Assembly (NCBI RefSeq): GCF_009363095.1
Contig: NZ_CP045296.1
Span: forward strand, 558,001-622,000
DNA: 64,000 bases
Reading direction: 5' to 3'
Origin: Paenibacillus cellulositrophicus
GTDB taxonomy: Bacteria; Bacillota; Bacilli; Paenibacillales; Paenibacillaceae
Every line of letters starts with the position of its first letter. Position 1 is the stretch's first letter. Under the pieces are notes generated by a model. The model was not told the origin of the DNA. It searched no databases and saw nothing but the letters and a program-made list of their open reading frames with translations. Positions 27,996-36,121 of the stretch are shown here, piece by piece. Made by a program: the position numbers and the translations under genes.

Positions 27996-28190
27996 TTAGC
28001 GGCTGCTCTGACGATTCTCAACAGACTTCATGCGGTTTTGTTCATCGGGCGCGCGGTCATGGCCGAATTCCTGGCCGGCTTCCATTTCCGTGTGTCCCGA
28101 CTGGCTGCGGGCGAATTCAGTGAATTCCGCCTTCTGCTCATCTTGCTCATGCTTTTGTTTCAGTATCTTTTTCGGATCTTGGGTTGTCAT
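27996..28190 (-). CDS. Small hydrophilic protein of unknown function
   Basis: A 64-residue protein from the ATG at 28188-28190, chosen because GAGGAGG lies 9 bases upstream; the longer frame to 28253 has no such site. It begins MTTQDPKKILKQKHEQDEQK and is rich in Glu, Lys, Gln, Arg and Asp, with no Cys or Trp and no hydrophobic segment. It is probably unstructured or a single helix. I do not recognise a family. Small charged proteins of this kind are frequent in spore formers, sometimes spore core or stress proteins, but nothing here proves that. Confidence 0.6.
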   Translation of the reverse strand: MTTQDPKKILKQKHEQDEQKAEFTEFARSQSGHTEMEAGQEFGHDRAPDEQNRMKSVENRQSSR

Positions 28191-28392
28191 GGGGAAAAAC
28201 CTCCTCGAATTCAAATTCACTTTCTTATTATTACCCGCCTCGATGTTTGGCAAACTTACGCTTCATGCGCGTAAAGATGGGGCACAGGTATTGTTATATG
28301 AAAAAAGTAAGCGAAACAAAGGTTTTTAATATTTTGCATATGGAGTAGGGCGTGTTAGCATGTCGTTGAGTAGGAAAAAGGGGATTTGATCT

Positions 28393-29100
28393 ATGATTCG
28401 TCTCTTTTTATGTATCGTTTGCATACTTTGGCTCAGCTCATGCGACATCATGCCGGGCTCTTCAAGAGAACTAGCGAAGGAACAATTGTCATCAACGGGG
28501 GTGGAAACGGTGACTCAGCAATTCATACAAGCGGCGGAAGCAGGTGATCTTGAGGCGGTACAGAACCTGCTTCAAGACGGAATCGATATTAACGCGCAAG
28601 ATGAGCGTGGCAGAACGGCTGTCATGGCTGCGACGTACAACCATCAGACGGAGATGGTCCGGCTGCTGATCAGCAAAGGGGCGGACATCAACATCAGGGA
28701 TCATCTGCTCAACAATGTATTTCTGTATGCCGGAGCTGAGGGAATGCTGGATATCGTCCAACTGGCGATCGAAGCTGATGCAGACACCAAACTGACCAAC
28801 CGCTATGGCGGGACGGCGCTGATCCCCGCATCCGAACGAGGCCATGTCGAAGTGGTCCGGGAGCTGTTGACCCGCACCGATATCGATGTCAATCATATCA
28901 ACCGCCTCCACTGGACTGCTTTGCTGGAAGCGGTCATTTTGGGGAACGGCGGGGAGAAGCATCAGCAAATCGTCCGGCTGCTGGTCGATCATGGCGCGGA
29001 TCGGGAGATCGCGGATGCGGAAGGCATCACTCCGCTGCAGCATGCCCAAAGCAAAGGTTATCACGAAATCGCCGCAATACTGGAACGAGCAGGTTCGTAA
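28393..29100 (+). CDS. Ankyrin-repeat lipoprotein
   Basis: A 235-residue protein with an N-terminal lipoprotein signal (LFLCIVCILWLSSC, Cys17), so it is likely anchored outside the membrane. From about residue 45 on it consists of four to five ankyrin repeats: GDLEAVQNLLQDGIDINAQD, then GRTAVMAATYNHQTEMVRLL, GMLDIVQLAIEADADTKLTN, GHVEVVRELLTRTDIDVNHI and ITPLQHAQSKGYHEIAAILE. It probably mediates protein binding. A strong terminator follows at 29147, separating it from the two-component genes. No partner is evident. Confidence 0.88.
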   Translation: MIRLFLCIVCILWLSSCDIMPGSSRELAKEQLSSTGVETVTQQFIQAAEAGDLEAVQNLLQDGIDINAQDERGRTAVMAATYNHQTEMVRLLISKGADINIRDHLLNNVFLYAGAEGMLDIVQLAIEADADTKLTNRYGGTALIPASERGHVEVVRELLTRTDIDVNHINRLHWTALLEAVILGNGGEKHQQIVRLLVDHGADREIADAEGITPLQHAQSKGYHEIAAILERAGS

Positions 29101-29146
29101 CTTTCAGCATACCCGCTAAAATAAAGCATGTGATAATCCATGCGCT

Positions 29147-29178
29147 AAAGAGCGAACGGTCAGGACCGTTCGCTCTTT
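29147..29178. terminator. Intrinsic terminator
   Basis: AAAGAGCGAACGGTC (29147-29161) pairs with GACCGTTCGCTCTTT (29164-29178) over a very short loop. It ends the ankyrin gene just before the histidine kinase locus. Confidence 0.9.
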
Positions 29179-29207
29179 CTGTACCTATCAAAGACGGAGG
29201 TGAGCAA

Positions 29208-30709
29208 GTGTCCATTCGCATCAAACTTTTATTATCCTATACCGGCGTGCTGCTCATCAGCCTGTTGGTCTTTGTCATGACGGCGAGCCTGTTTACGATC
29301 GCGGCGACGGGCGACGTGCACAGCCTGCGCGATTTTTACAAAGTCCACTATCAGCTCAATCCGCTGACGGAACAAGAAGAATCTATTTTTTGGAATTGAA
29401 GTATCTTGCCAAAAATGAGCCGGATCGATTGCAGGATCAGCAGCTGCTGAAGGATTTCGATTTCAAGCTCAAAACGGTCAGAGCCGGGCTGTATGTACGC
29501 CGTGAGAGCGGACGCATCTACCAGTCGTATACGTTCAACCAGCCTGAGCTGAAACGGCATCTGCCGCCTTATGACCTGAACAACAACCAAATTCGCAGTA
29601 CGTTTAATATCGGTGAGCGTTTTTATGCGTACGCCAAATACGACTTCCATTACTCGGACGGCCAGAAAGGCAGTGTGTTCGTCATCCGCGAGCGGAGTCC
29701 GTTTGGCGAAGTCACGAGAAAGCTACTCCCGGCATTCGTCATTAGCTTGGCAGGCATCATCGTGATATTCAATGCGCTGCTTTTCCGCTGGATTACGCGC
29801 AGCGTTGTTAAGCCGTTGGACCGGCTACGTCACTCGGCAGAGCACATTCAGAGGGGCAATCTGCAGTTTTCGCTTGAACCGAGCACAAAGGACGAAATCG
29901 GACAGCTGAATGCAGCTTTTGAAAATATGCGGAAAAGGCTTCAAGAGTCGGTTCAGCTGCGGCTGGAGGATGAGGCGAACCGGAAGGAGCTCATCTCGAA
30001 CATTTCCCATGACCTGCGGACACCGATCACCAATATTAAAGGCTATATTGAAGGCATTCGTGATGGAGTGGCGGATACACCCGAGAAAATGAGCAAGTAT
30101 GTCAACATCATTTATTCCAAAGCCGTTGACCTGGACAAGCTTGTGGATGAGCTTTTCCTGTACTCCAAGCTGGATCTGAAACAGGTGCCGTTCACGCTTG
30201 TGGCGGTTGATATCGTCGACTTTCTGGATGACTGCATCGAGGAGCAGCGATACGTTCTGGAAGAGAAGGGAGTGGTCATCGCATGGGCTCATCGGCCTAT
30301 TCCGCCGGTCAACGTATTTGCCGACCTGGAAAAAATAAAGCGTACCGTTCTTAATATAATCGGGAACGCTCAGAACTACATGGATAAAGAACATAAGAAC
30401 ATTCATATTTCCGTTCATCCCGACCGGGAATGGGTAACCGTCGAAATCGGCGATAACGGGACGGGGATTCCACAAGAAGCACTGCCGCATATTTTCGAAC
30501 GATTCTACCGCGCCGAAGCTTCGCGGAATTCTTCAACCGGAGGCAGTGGTCTGGGACTGGCCATAGCCAGCCAAATCATTGAGGGGCACGGGGGCAGGAT
30601 CTGGGTGGAAAGCGAGGTAGGTGTTGGTACACGCGTGTTCTTCACGCTGCGGCGTATCACATACGAAGGAGGGGAAGGCAGAGATGGCCGGGAGCATTCT
30701 GATTATTGA
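29208..30709 (+). pseudogene. Sensor histidine kinase interrupted by a frameshift in a T run
   Basis: A GTG at 29208 after GGAGGTGA starts MSIRIKLLLSYTGVLLISLLVF, the first membrane segment of a kinase. That frame stops at 29399. The rest of the kinase continues in the -1 frame from about 29390: extracytoplasmic region, second membrane segment (LLPAFVISLAGIIVIFNALLF), HAMP, HisKA with LISNISHDLRTPITNIKGY, and HATPase motifs DNGTGIP and GGSGLGLAIASQI. The break lies at a run of six T (29386-29391); one extra T would restore IFLELKYLAKN. It could be a real mutation, a sequencing error, or a site of transcriptional slippage. The 3' end overlaps the response regulator gene by 26 bases. Confidence 0.85.
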
Positions 30710-31379
30710 AGACGAGACGACTATCGCGCAGTTGGAACGGGATTATTTTGAATTGAACGGATTTCATGTGGATTTGTGCCATCATGGAGACGAAGGGCTG
30801 CAGCTTGCTCTTGAAACGGATTACCATCTTATCATTGTCGACCTGCAGCTGCCGGGATTGAACGGTTTTGAATTATGCAACCGGATCAGGCAGGCAAAGG
30901 AAGTTCCGATCCTGATCGTCTCCGCCAAAAATGAAGAGATCGATAAGATCCGCGCGTTTAACCTGGGAGCCGACGATTATATCACGAAGCCGTTCAGCCC
31001 GAGCGAGCTGGTAGCCAGGGCAAAGGCGCATTTGACCCGGTATGAACGGCTCATGAGCAGGCATGAAGCGCCCCACAAAACAGAAATCCATATCCGCGGC
31101 CTGGTTATTGACCAGGCGGCACGCCGGGTGTACGTCCGCAATAAGGAGGTTATCTTTACTTCCCGTGAATTCAGCCTGCTCGAATTTTTGGCCAGCCATC
31201 CGAACCGGGTATTCAGCAAAAGCGAGCTGTTTGAACGGATTTGGGGCATGGACTCGAACGGGGATATCGCGACCGTCACCGTACACGTACGGAGACTGCG
31301 GGAGAAGATGGAGGTTGATCCGTCCAACCCGCAGTATATCGAAACGGTATGGGGAGCGGGATACCGGTTCACCGTGTAA
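30684..31379 (+). CDS. OmpR/PhoB family response regulator
   Basis: About 231 residues from the ATG at 30684 (preceded by GGAGGGGAAGGCAGAG); the frame is open earlier but that part overlaps the kinase. The receiver domain has the acidic pair IEDE at residues 8-11, phosphoacceptor Asp53 in LIIVDLQLPG, and Lys in the YITKPF motif near 103. The winged helix covers residues 135-230 (FTSREFSLLEFLASHPNRVFS, then VTVHVRRLREKME). It is partner of the frameshifted kinase immediately upstream. The SLH protein downstream is a possible target but there is no direct evidence. Confidence 0.92.
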   Translation: MAGSILIIEDETTIAQLERDYFELNGFHVDLCHHGDEGLQLALETDYHLIIVDLQLPGLNGFELCNRIRQAKEVPILIVSAKNEEIDKIRAFNLGADDYITKPFSPSELVARAKAHLTRYERLMSRHEAPHKTEIHIRGLVIDQAARRVYVRNKEVIFTSREFSLLEFLASHPNRVFSKSELFERIWGMDSNGDIATVTVHVRRLREKMEVDPSNPQYIETVWGAGYRFTV

Positions 31380-31511
31380 CCGATTTAATAAATTGTTAAT
31401 ATAAAGTTTCGATTTTGTTTATGCCGGGTTTCTTGGCCGTTTATCTGTCTCGTTTACGATAGAGACATGACAAACACCAATCCATCTAAGGGATTGAAGG
31501 AGGAACCATCG

Positions 31512-32993
31512 ATGAATAAACATACTAACAAACTGGCCGGCCTGATGCTGGCCGCAGCTTTGGGAACAGCCGCCTTGCCTATCGGTGCCGTGCATGCTGC
31601 AGACGATTCAAGGGCGCTGGGAGAAGGAGATATCAGTCAAGCAGTCCGTCAGTTATCGCAGCTTCATATTATGCAGGGATACGAGGACGGTTCACTCGCC
31701 GTAGAACAGCCAGTCACACGTGCGGAACTGGCCAAATTGCTTGCCCTGACGTTTAATCTGCAGGGTGCGGATCAGGCACAGCAGGGATTCACGGATGTCA
31801 ATCCGCAGGCGTGGTTTTCGAAATATGCCGCTGAAGTGGCAGCACAAGGGATCATGCAAGCAAACGATGACCGTTTTGAGCCCCGCGGAACCGTAACGAA
31901 AACGGAACTTGTACAGATTGTAACCAAAGCACTTAAACGGGATGCGAAATCCGTGGAATACTGGGCTGAAAGCCTTGCCCCAGGCAGCGGTCCGGTCACT
32001 CGCGGAGAAACTGCGTATTTACTGAATATGGCGCAGCAGGCGATCCCGTCGGACAAAGCCAAAATCACCAGCATCCGTTCCTTGAATGCAATTACGCTGA
32101 TCGTGACGTCCGATGCGCCTTTGACGGCTGACAACGAGGCGTTTACGAAAGCGAAAGAAGACTTTGCCTTCACCGGCGGTCTTACGTTAACCAATCTTCC
32201 GCGGCTGAAAACGGGTTCCATTGCTACTTATATTGTACCGACCTCCGTTCAACAGCCGGGTGTCCAATACTCCCTGACCTACAGAGGAGCGAACGCGGGG
32301 ACTTTTACCGGGAATGCAGACAAGCTGAACATGACCGAGGCCAGACAGGTAACGAATGATACGTTTGAGCTGGAATCCTTGCAGGCGAACGGCGTGGTTG
32401 ACTACGGATATGTCATCTCCGCATACAGTGCCGGCCGGGGAGCGGATGCCTTCGTCCTGGACGAAAACAACCGCGCCAATGGCCAAACCTATCAGATCAT
32501 TTCCTCCGGACAAGCCAGGGAGGTAACGATCACGCCGGAGGGCGGACAACCGATGGTAGCTAAATATGTACCGTTCACGCAGTCGACCGATGGCAGACAG
32601 GAACCGAAATTCCGTCTGCCTGAGGGCAAAACCCTGACTCCGGGCGTCACTTATACCGTGACTTCGGATTGGGCGAAGATCGAACGACCGTCTTTTGTAG
32701 CGCAGAGCATCGCTCCGCTTGACATCGTCGGTGCCGAAGCCGTGAGCGAGACTTCCATTACGGTTACGCTGTCGGAAGACCCGGGAGACGAGCTATTCTC
32801 GGGCCGCAGTATCGAGCTGACGGATGCGGAAGGGCATAAGCTAACCGCCGCCTATAAATACTCCAGCCGCAAAGGGGCCGTGGGTATCTTCGATCTTGCA
32901 CCAGACAGCAAACTTGTGAAAGGCACGACCTACACCGTTACGCCGGTGGGGGAATGGGCCGGTTCTTCCCGGACTCCATTGACAGCGAATTAA
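31512..32993 (+). CDS. SLH-domain surface protein
   Basis: About 493 residues from the ATG at 31512 (GAAGGAGGAACC upstream). A signal peptide ends near PIGAVHA. Residues 35-155 hold SLH-type repeats (AVRQLSQLHIMQGYEDGSLAVEQPVTRAELAKLL, then GFTDVNPQAWFSKYAAEVAAQGIMQ and the next FEPRGTVTKTELVQIVTKAL), which anchor to secondary cell-wall polymer. The remaining 330 residues are beta-rich, Thr/Ser/Val-rich segments of Ig-like character, with several 'TYTVT' strand ends. It follows the two-component genes by 130 bases and is closed by a terminator. It is probably a structural or adhesive envelope protein; I see no enzyme motif. Confidence 0.85.
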   Translation: MNKHTNKLAGLMLAAALGTAALPIGAVHAADDSRALGEGDISQAVRQLSQLHIMQGYEDGSLAVEQPVTRAELAKLLALTFNLQGADQAQQGFTDVNPQAWFSKYAAEVAAQGIMQANDDRFEPRGTVTKTELVQIVTKALKRDAKSVEYWAESLAPGSGPVTRGETAYLLNMAQQAIPSDKAKITSIRSLNAITLIVTSDAPLTADNEAFTKAKEDFAFTGGLTLTNLPRLKTGSIATYIVPTSVQQPGVQYSLTYRGANAGTFTGNADKLNMTEARQVTNDTFELESLQANGVVDYGYVISAYSAGRGADAFVLDENNRANGQTYQIISSGQAREVTITPEGGQPMVAKYVPFTQSTDGRQEPKFRLPEGKTLTPGVTYTVTSDWAKIERPSFVAQSIAPLDIVGAEAVSETSITVTLSEDPGDELFSGRSIELTDAEGHKLTAAYKYSSRKGAVGIFDLAPDSKLVKGTTYTVTPVGEWAGSSRTPLTAN

Positions 32994-33018
32994 ATCTTAT
33001 ACGCCTTTTACTTGTTTC

Positions 33019-33045
33019 AGCTGCCGGATGTCCGGCAGCTTTTTA
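33019..33045 (+). terminator. Intrinsic terminator
   Basis: AGCTGCCGGA (33019-33028) pairs with TCCGGCAGCT (33031-33040), followed by TTTTA. It is 25 bases after the SLH gene. Confidence 0.85.
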
Positions 33046-33134
33046 CTTTTCTTTAACGCTTAAGTTTAATCGGATCATTGCTAGCTATGAACAGATAACG
33101 AGCAAAGGGTTAGTCGGTTGACACACGATAATCC

Positions 33135-33181
33135 TGTAACTATAATAGTTACATAACTGATTTGTTACTAATATGGTTACA
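33135..33181. promoter_or_regulatory. Two 19-bp palindromic operator-like sites
   Basis: TGTAACTATAATAGTTACA (33135-33153) is a perfect palindrome around a central A. TGTTACTAATATGGTTACA (33163-33181) is a close variant of the same length, 28 bases centre to centre. They sit 54-100 bases before the start of the NmrA-like oxidoreductase and look like a dimeric repressor site such as those of HxlR- or MarR-type regulators. No such regulator is adjacent. Confidence 0.6.
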
Positions 33182-33234
33182 ATTAAGATCATAATGTGAC
33201 AATAAGATCATAACGCTACAATGGAGGAATCAGG

Positions 33235-34098
33235 ATGAAATTATTAGTTACCGGAGCCACAGGGAAGCTGGGCAGAAAAGTTGTGGAGAACCTTTTGCAG
33301 ACTGTCCCTGCCAGTCAATTGGCGGTCAGCGTGCGCACCCCGGACAAGGCTGAAGATCTTCGGGCCCTGGGCGTTGATGTCCGCCATGGTGATTTTGACG
33401 TGCCGGAAACGTTGGATAAGGCCTTTGCCGGGATTGACCGGCTGCTGATCATTTCCGCGGATGGAGACAACGAAACCCGGATTCGGCAGCATACGAATGC
33501 GGTGGAAGCTGCCGCACGAGCCAAAGTTGGTTTCATCGCCTACACGAGCTTGGGAAATGCAGCTGAGAGCAAGCTGTTTCTTGCGCCACCTCATCAAGCA
33601 GCAGAGCAAGCGATTTTGAAGACGGGCATTCCGTATTCGTTCCTGCGGAACAACTGGTACCTGGAGAATGAGATTCCGAGCATTCAGGGGGTTCTAGCTG
33701 GAGCACCATGGGTGACGTCTGCAGAATCCGGCAAGGTTGGCTGGGCGCTGCAGCAGGAGTATGCCGAAGCGGCTGCAGCTGTTTTAGCGGGGGAAGGTCA
33801 TGAAAACACCGTGTACGAGCTGTCCGGCAAACCGCTGACACAAGCGGAACTGGTGACTGCGCTGGGCGATGTGCTGGGTAAAGAGGTACCGCTCCAGCAG
33901 GTCGACGACGAACAATATGCTGATATCATGAAACAAGCAGGAGTTCCGGAGTTTGCCCTCCCGATCGTTGTAGGCATTCAGCAGGGGATCCGTGAGGGGC
34001 AGCTTGAGATCGAAAGTCAGGATTTTGAGAAGCTGCTTGGACGTCCTTTAACGCCTATAGCAAAAGCACTGAATCAGATTGTAGGCGGGCTTAAATAA
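33235..34098 (+). CDS. NmrA-like / QorB-type NAD(P)-binding oxidoreductase
   Basis: A 287-residue atypical SDR. The nucleotide-binding motif VTGATGKLGRKVVENLL is at residues 4-20. It has the usual domain progression: DVRHGDFDVPETLDKAFAGIDRLLIIS, FIAYTSLGNA, and GIPYSFLRNNWYLENEIPSIQGVLAGAPW near 130-160. This is typical of NAD(P)H:quinone oxidoreductase QorB/YtfG-like proteins, which in many bacteria are induced by electrophiles or quinones through HxlR regulators. Two matching palindromes upstream fit that kind of control. It is monocistronic with its own terminator. Confidence 0.85.
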   Translation: MKLLVTGATGKLGRKVVENLLQTVPASQLAVSVRTPDKAEDLRALGVDVRHGDFDVPETLDKAFAGIDRLLIISADGDNETRIRQHTNAVEAAARAKVGFIAYTSLGNAAESKLFLAPPHQAAEQAILKTGIPYSFLRNNWYLENEIPSIQGVLAGAPWVTSAESGKVGWALQQEYAEAAAAVLAGEGHENTVYELSGKPLTQAELVTALGDVLGKEVPLQQVDDEQYADIMKQAGVPEFALPIVVGIQQGIREGQLEIESQDFEKLLGRPLTPIAKALNQIVGGLK

Positions 34099-34137
34099 GT
34101 GAGCATCAATCGTTGGCCTAGATCTTGATATGGCATG

Positions 34138-34189
34138 AAAAAAGCTGCAGAACCAACAGGTCTTTTATGACCCGGTCTGCAGCTTTTTT
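34138..34189. terminator. Bidirectional intrinsic terminator
   Basis: AAAAAAGCTGCAG (34138-34150) pairs with CTGCAGCTTTTTT (34177-34189). It separates the oxidoreductase gene from the convergent radical SAM gene. Confidence 0.88.
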
Positions 34190-34211
34190 ACTGGTGTGAA
34201 ATCTAGTGGCC

Positions 34212-35078
34212 TCACTCGTGTTCATCTCTCTTAGTTTCCGTCTGTTTCATCGGGAAAGCTTCTTCTTTGGAAACGCGAATCCGGTCCGGCGGAAAGTGTT
34301 TTTTGAAGTATTTCAATACCCGATGATGGATATCTTTGTCGTACCAAGGCGTTATTCCGTGCTCCTCGAAAAGAGCTGGCATACCGAGTCTGGCTGAACG
34401 CTTACCAAGCATACCGTCTCCTATCAGTAATGTATCGATCCATACGTAATCTGCAATTCCGCTTAAAGTCTTGGGGAAATCAGGTGTGAACGGCAGTACC
34501 GGCGAGATGGAAGCCTGCGTTCGGATTCCTGCTTCACGAATTTCCTGCAAAGCACTAAGACGGAGGCGAATACCAGGTGCCTTAGGGGCAAAAATCCGCT
34601 TCATATCCTCACGGTCGGTCTCCACTGTCATGGATACCAGCAGTTCACATTTGTCCTTAAGCTGAGTCAATAAGTCAATGTCCCGTGTGATGAGCGGTCC
34701 GCGCGTTTGAATTTGCAGCGAATCCGGTGGATAGCTGATCATTTCCTCGAGAATCCCCCGGGTTATGCCCGCTTTGCGTTCAATAGGCTGATAAGGATCG
34801 GTGGCGGATGACATAAAGATATGAACGGGTTTGTTTTTCTTCCGCAGCTTTAATATCTCCTTGCGGTAATTTTCCGCCGCGTTCGTTTTGACCTCCAGCC
34901 AGGTTCCCCAGGGCATGTCTTTAAATTTCTGGATGGGCATTTCCCTTACATAACAGTATTTGCAGGCAAAGGCACAGCCGCTGTATGAATTTAACGAGTG
35001 GGTGAACCCCACATCCAAGTATCCTTTTACTTCGGTGAGGATGGTTTTGGCCGTGATTTCCTTCGTTTCGATGTTCAT
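34212..35078 (-). CDS. SPL-family radical SAM protein
   Basis: A 288-residue radical SAM enzyme related to spore photoproduct lyase. The start at 35078 was chosen for AAAGGAG 8 bases upstream; the longer open frame to 35546 has no family character. The cluster motif is CAFACKYC (Cys-x3-Cys-x2-Cys) near residues 35-42, inside GFTHSLNSYSGCAFACKYCYV. VHIFMSSATDPYQPIERKAGITRGILE and a conserved LQIQTRGPLITRDIDLL follow. Relatives are often annotated 'SPL family radical SAM protein' with unknown substrate; the length is shorter than genuine SplB (about 340 residues), so DNA repair is possible but unproven. Confidence 0.85.
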   Translation of the reverse strand: MNIETKEITAKTILTEVKGYLDVGFTHSLNSYSGCAFACKYCYVREMPIQKFKDMPWGTWLEVKTNAAENYRKEILKLRKKNKPVHIFMSSATDPYQPIERKAGITRGILEEMISYPPDSLQIQTRGPLITRDIDLLTQLKDKCELLVSMTVETDREDMKRIFAPKAPGIRLRLSALQEIREAGIRTQASISPVLPFTPDFPKTLSGIADYVWIDTLLIGDGMLGKRSARLGMPALFEEHGITPWYDKDIHHRVLKYFKKHFPPDRIRVSKEEAFPMKQTETKRDEHE

Positions 35079-35334
35079 ATCCACAGCTCCTTTCCCATAT
35101 TGTAACCGATGTGGCGGAGGTTTAGGGAGAGAACTCGTTATGGTTGACATAATAAATATTACGTAATCATCATTATAGCCATATAAAGCAGGTGGAGTCG
35201 CATTCGCAAATTGATTTACATCTAATTCATCTTTTCCGGTAAATAAGCCATCATCTGTCTTGTTTATTTCGTATCCTGAGCGTGTCTTCTCATTTGATTC
35301 GACGAGACGATAATACTGCCAATAAGGAGAAATA

Positions 35335-35760
35335 ATGATGAGAATGGATATTGATTTCGGAAAGCCCCTTTCAGTTGCTTGGGATGCCAACACGACCTGC
35401 GGAAGGGCATTTGAAGCGTTTCGAACCGCTTTTGAATACGGTGAAACGGCGGATTTTCTCGCGCTTGTGACAGACGATTTCCGTTTTTCCGTACCCTTGC
35501 CGTACGACGAATGGAAAGAGCCGCAGTTCGGAAGGCAGCGGTTCATCGAGTTGGTCCAATTTGAAAGTGAAGTGCTGCAAGTAGCGTTAACCCCGCAGTT
35601 TCAGCTCTTTGATTATCAGTACGGAGTGGTCGTTTTTCGAGCAGAAGGTCTGCTCAGTAACCAACCTTATCACAATGTACTTACCGTCGTGTTTGAATTT
35701 GAAGACGAACGGATCAGGTCCTTCCATGAATTTGTCGGGATGCCGCTGAAAAACTACTGA
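35335..35760 (+). CDS. SnoaL/NTF2-like protein
   Basis: A 141-residue protein with the cone-shaped NTF2 pattern: an N-terminal helix AFEAFRTAFEYGETADFLALVTDDFRFSVPLPYDEW, a middle segment FGRQRFIELVQFE, and beta strands TPQFQLFDYQYGVVVFRAEG and NVLTVVFEFEDERIRSFHEFVG. Members are ketosteroid-isomerase-like enzymes or ligand-binding proteins; no catalytic residues can be assigned. AAGGAGAAATA precedes the ATG. Nothing nearby suggests a pathway. Confidence 0.7.
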   Translation: MMRMDIDFGKPLSVAWDANTTCGRAFEAFRTAFEYGETADFLALVTDDFRFSVPLPYDEWKEPQFGRQRFIELVQFESEVLQVALTPQFQLFDYQYGVVVFRAEGLLSNQPYHNVLTVVFEFEDERIRSFHEFVGMPLKNY

Positions 35761-36121
35761 GAGCTGAATCCCTGATCGGAATGGCCGGCGTTTGTCTCAG
35801 TATGCCTCGCAGGGCCATAAGATCCGTTATGAGGATTCCCTGCGAGAATCACGGATCGGCTATGCCGGTCTTGATGAACCGGGCGATCCGGATAGCGTCT
35901 GAAGGCGTGTAACGAATAAGCTTTAATATGTTTTGAAAAGTCCAGCATGCGCCGGGCTTTGTTGCATTTATTACAGGTATTCGGTTGCGGCAATTCATGT
36001 TGAAGAAGCAGGATAATCGGGGGTGGCCGATGAAATCGTACGACGTATCCATTAAAATCGGTGTCAGCAACGGTATAATGGTTATAGAGTGTTGGAGTGT
36101 TTTAAGAAAGGAAGCGATCTC
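35761..36121. other. Intergenic region with one inverted repeat
   Basis: No convincing gene. TCGCAGGG (about 35808) and CCCTGCGA (about 35840), with a CATAA/TTATG inner stem, form a hairpin after the SnoaL gene, without a T-tract. TATAAT at 36074-36079 is a possible -10 for the dihydroxyacetone kinase gene. The remaining bases show nothing I can name. Confidence 0.5.

Noticed and set aside
35079..35546. N-terminal extension of the radical SAM protein
   Set aside because: The extension lacks family similarity; a strong ribosome binding site precedes the ATG at 35078.
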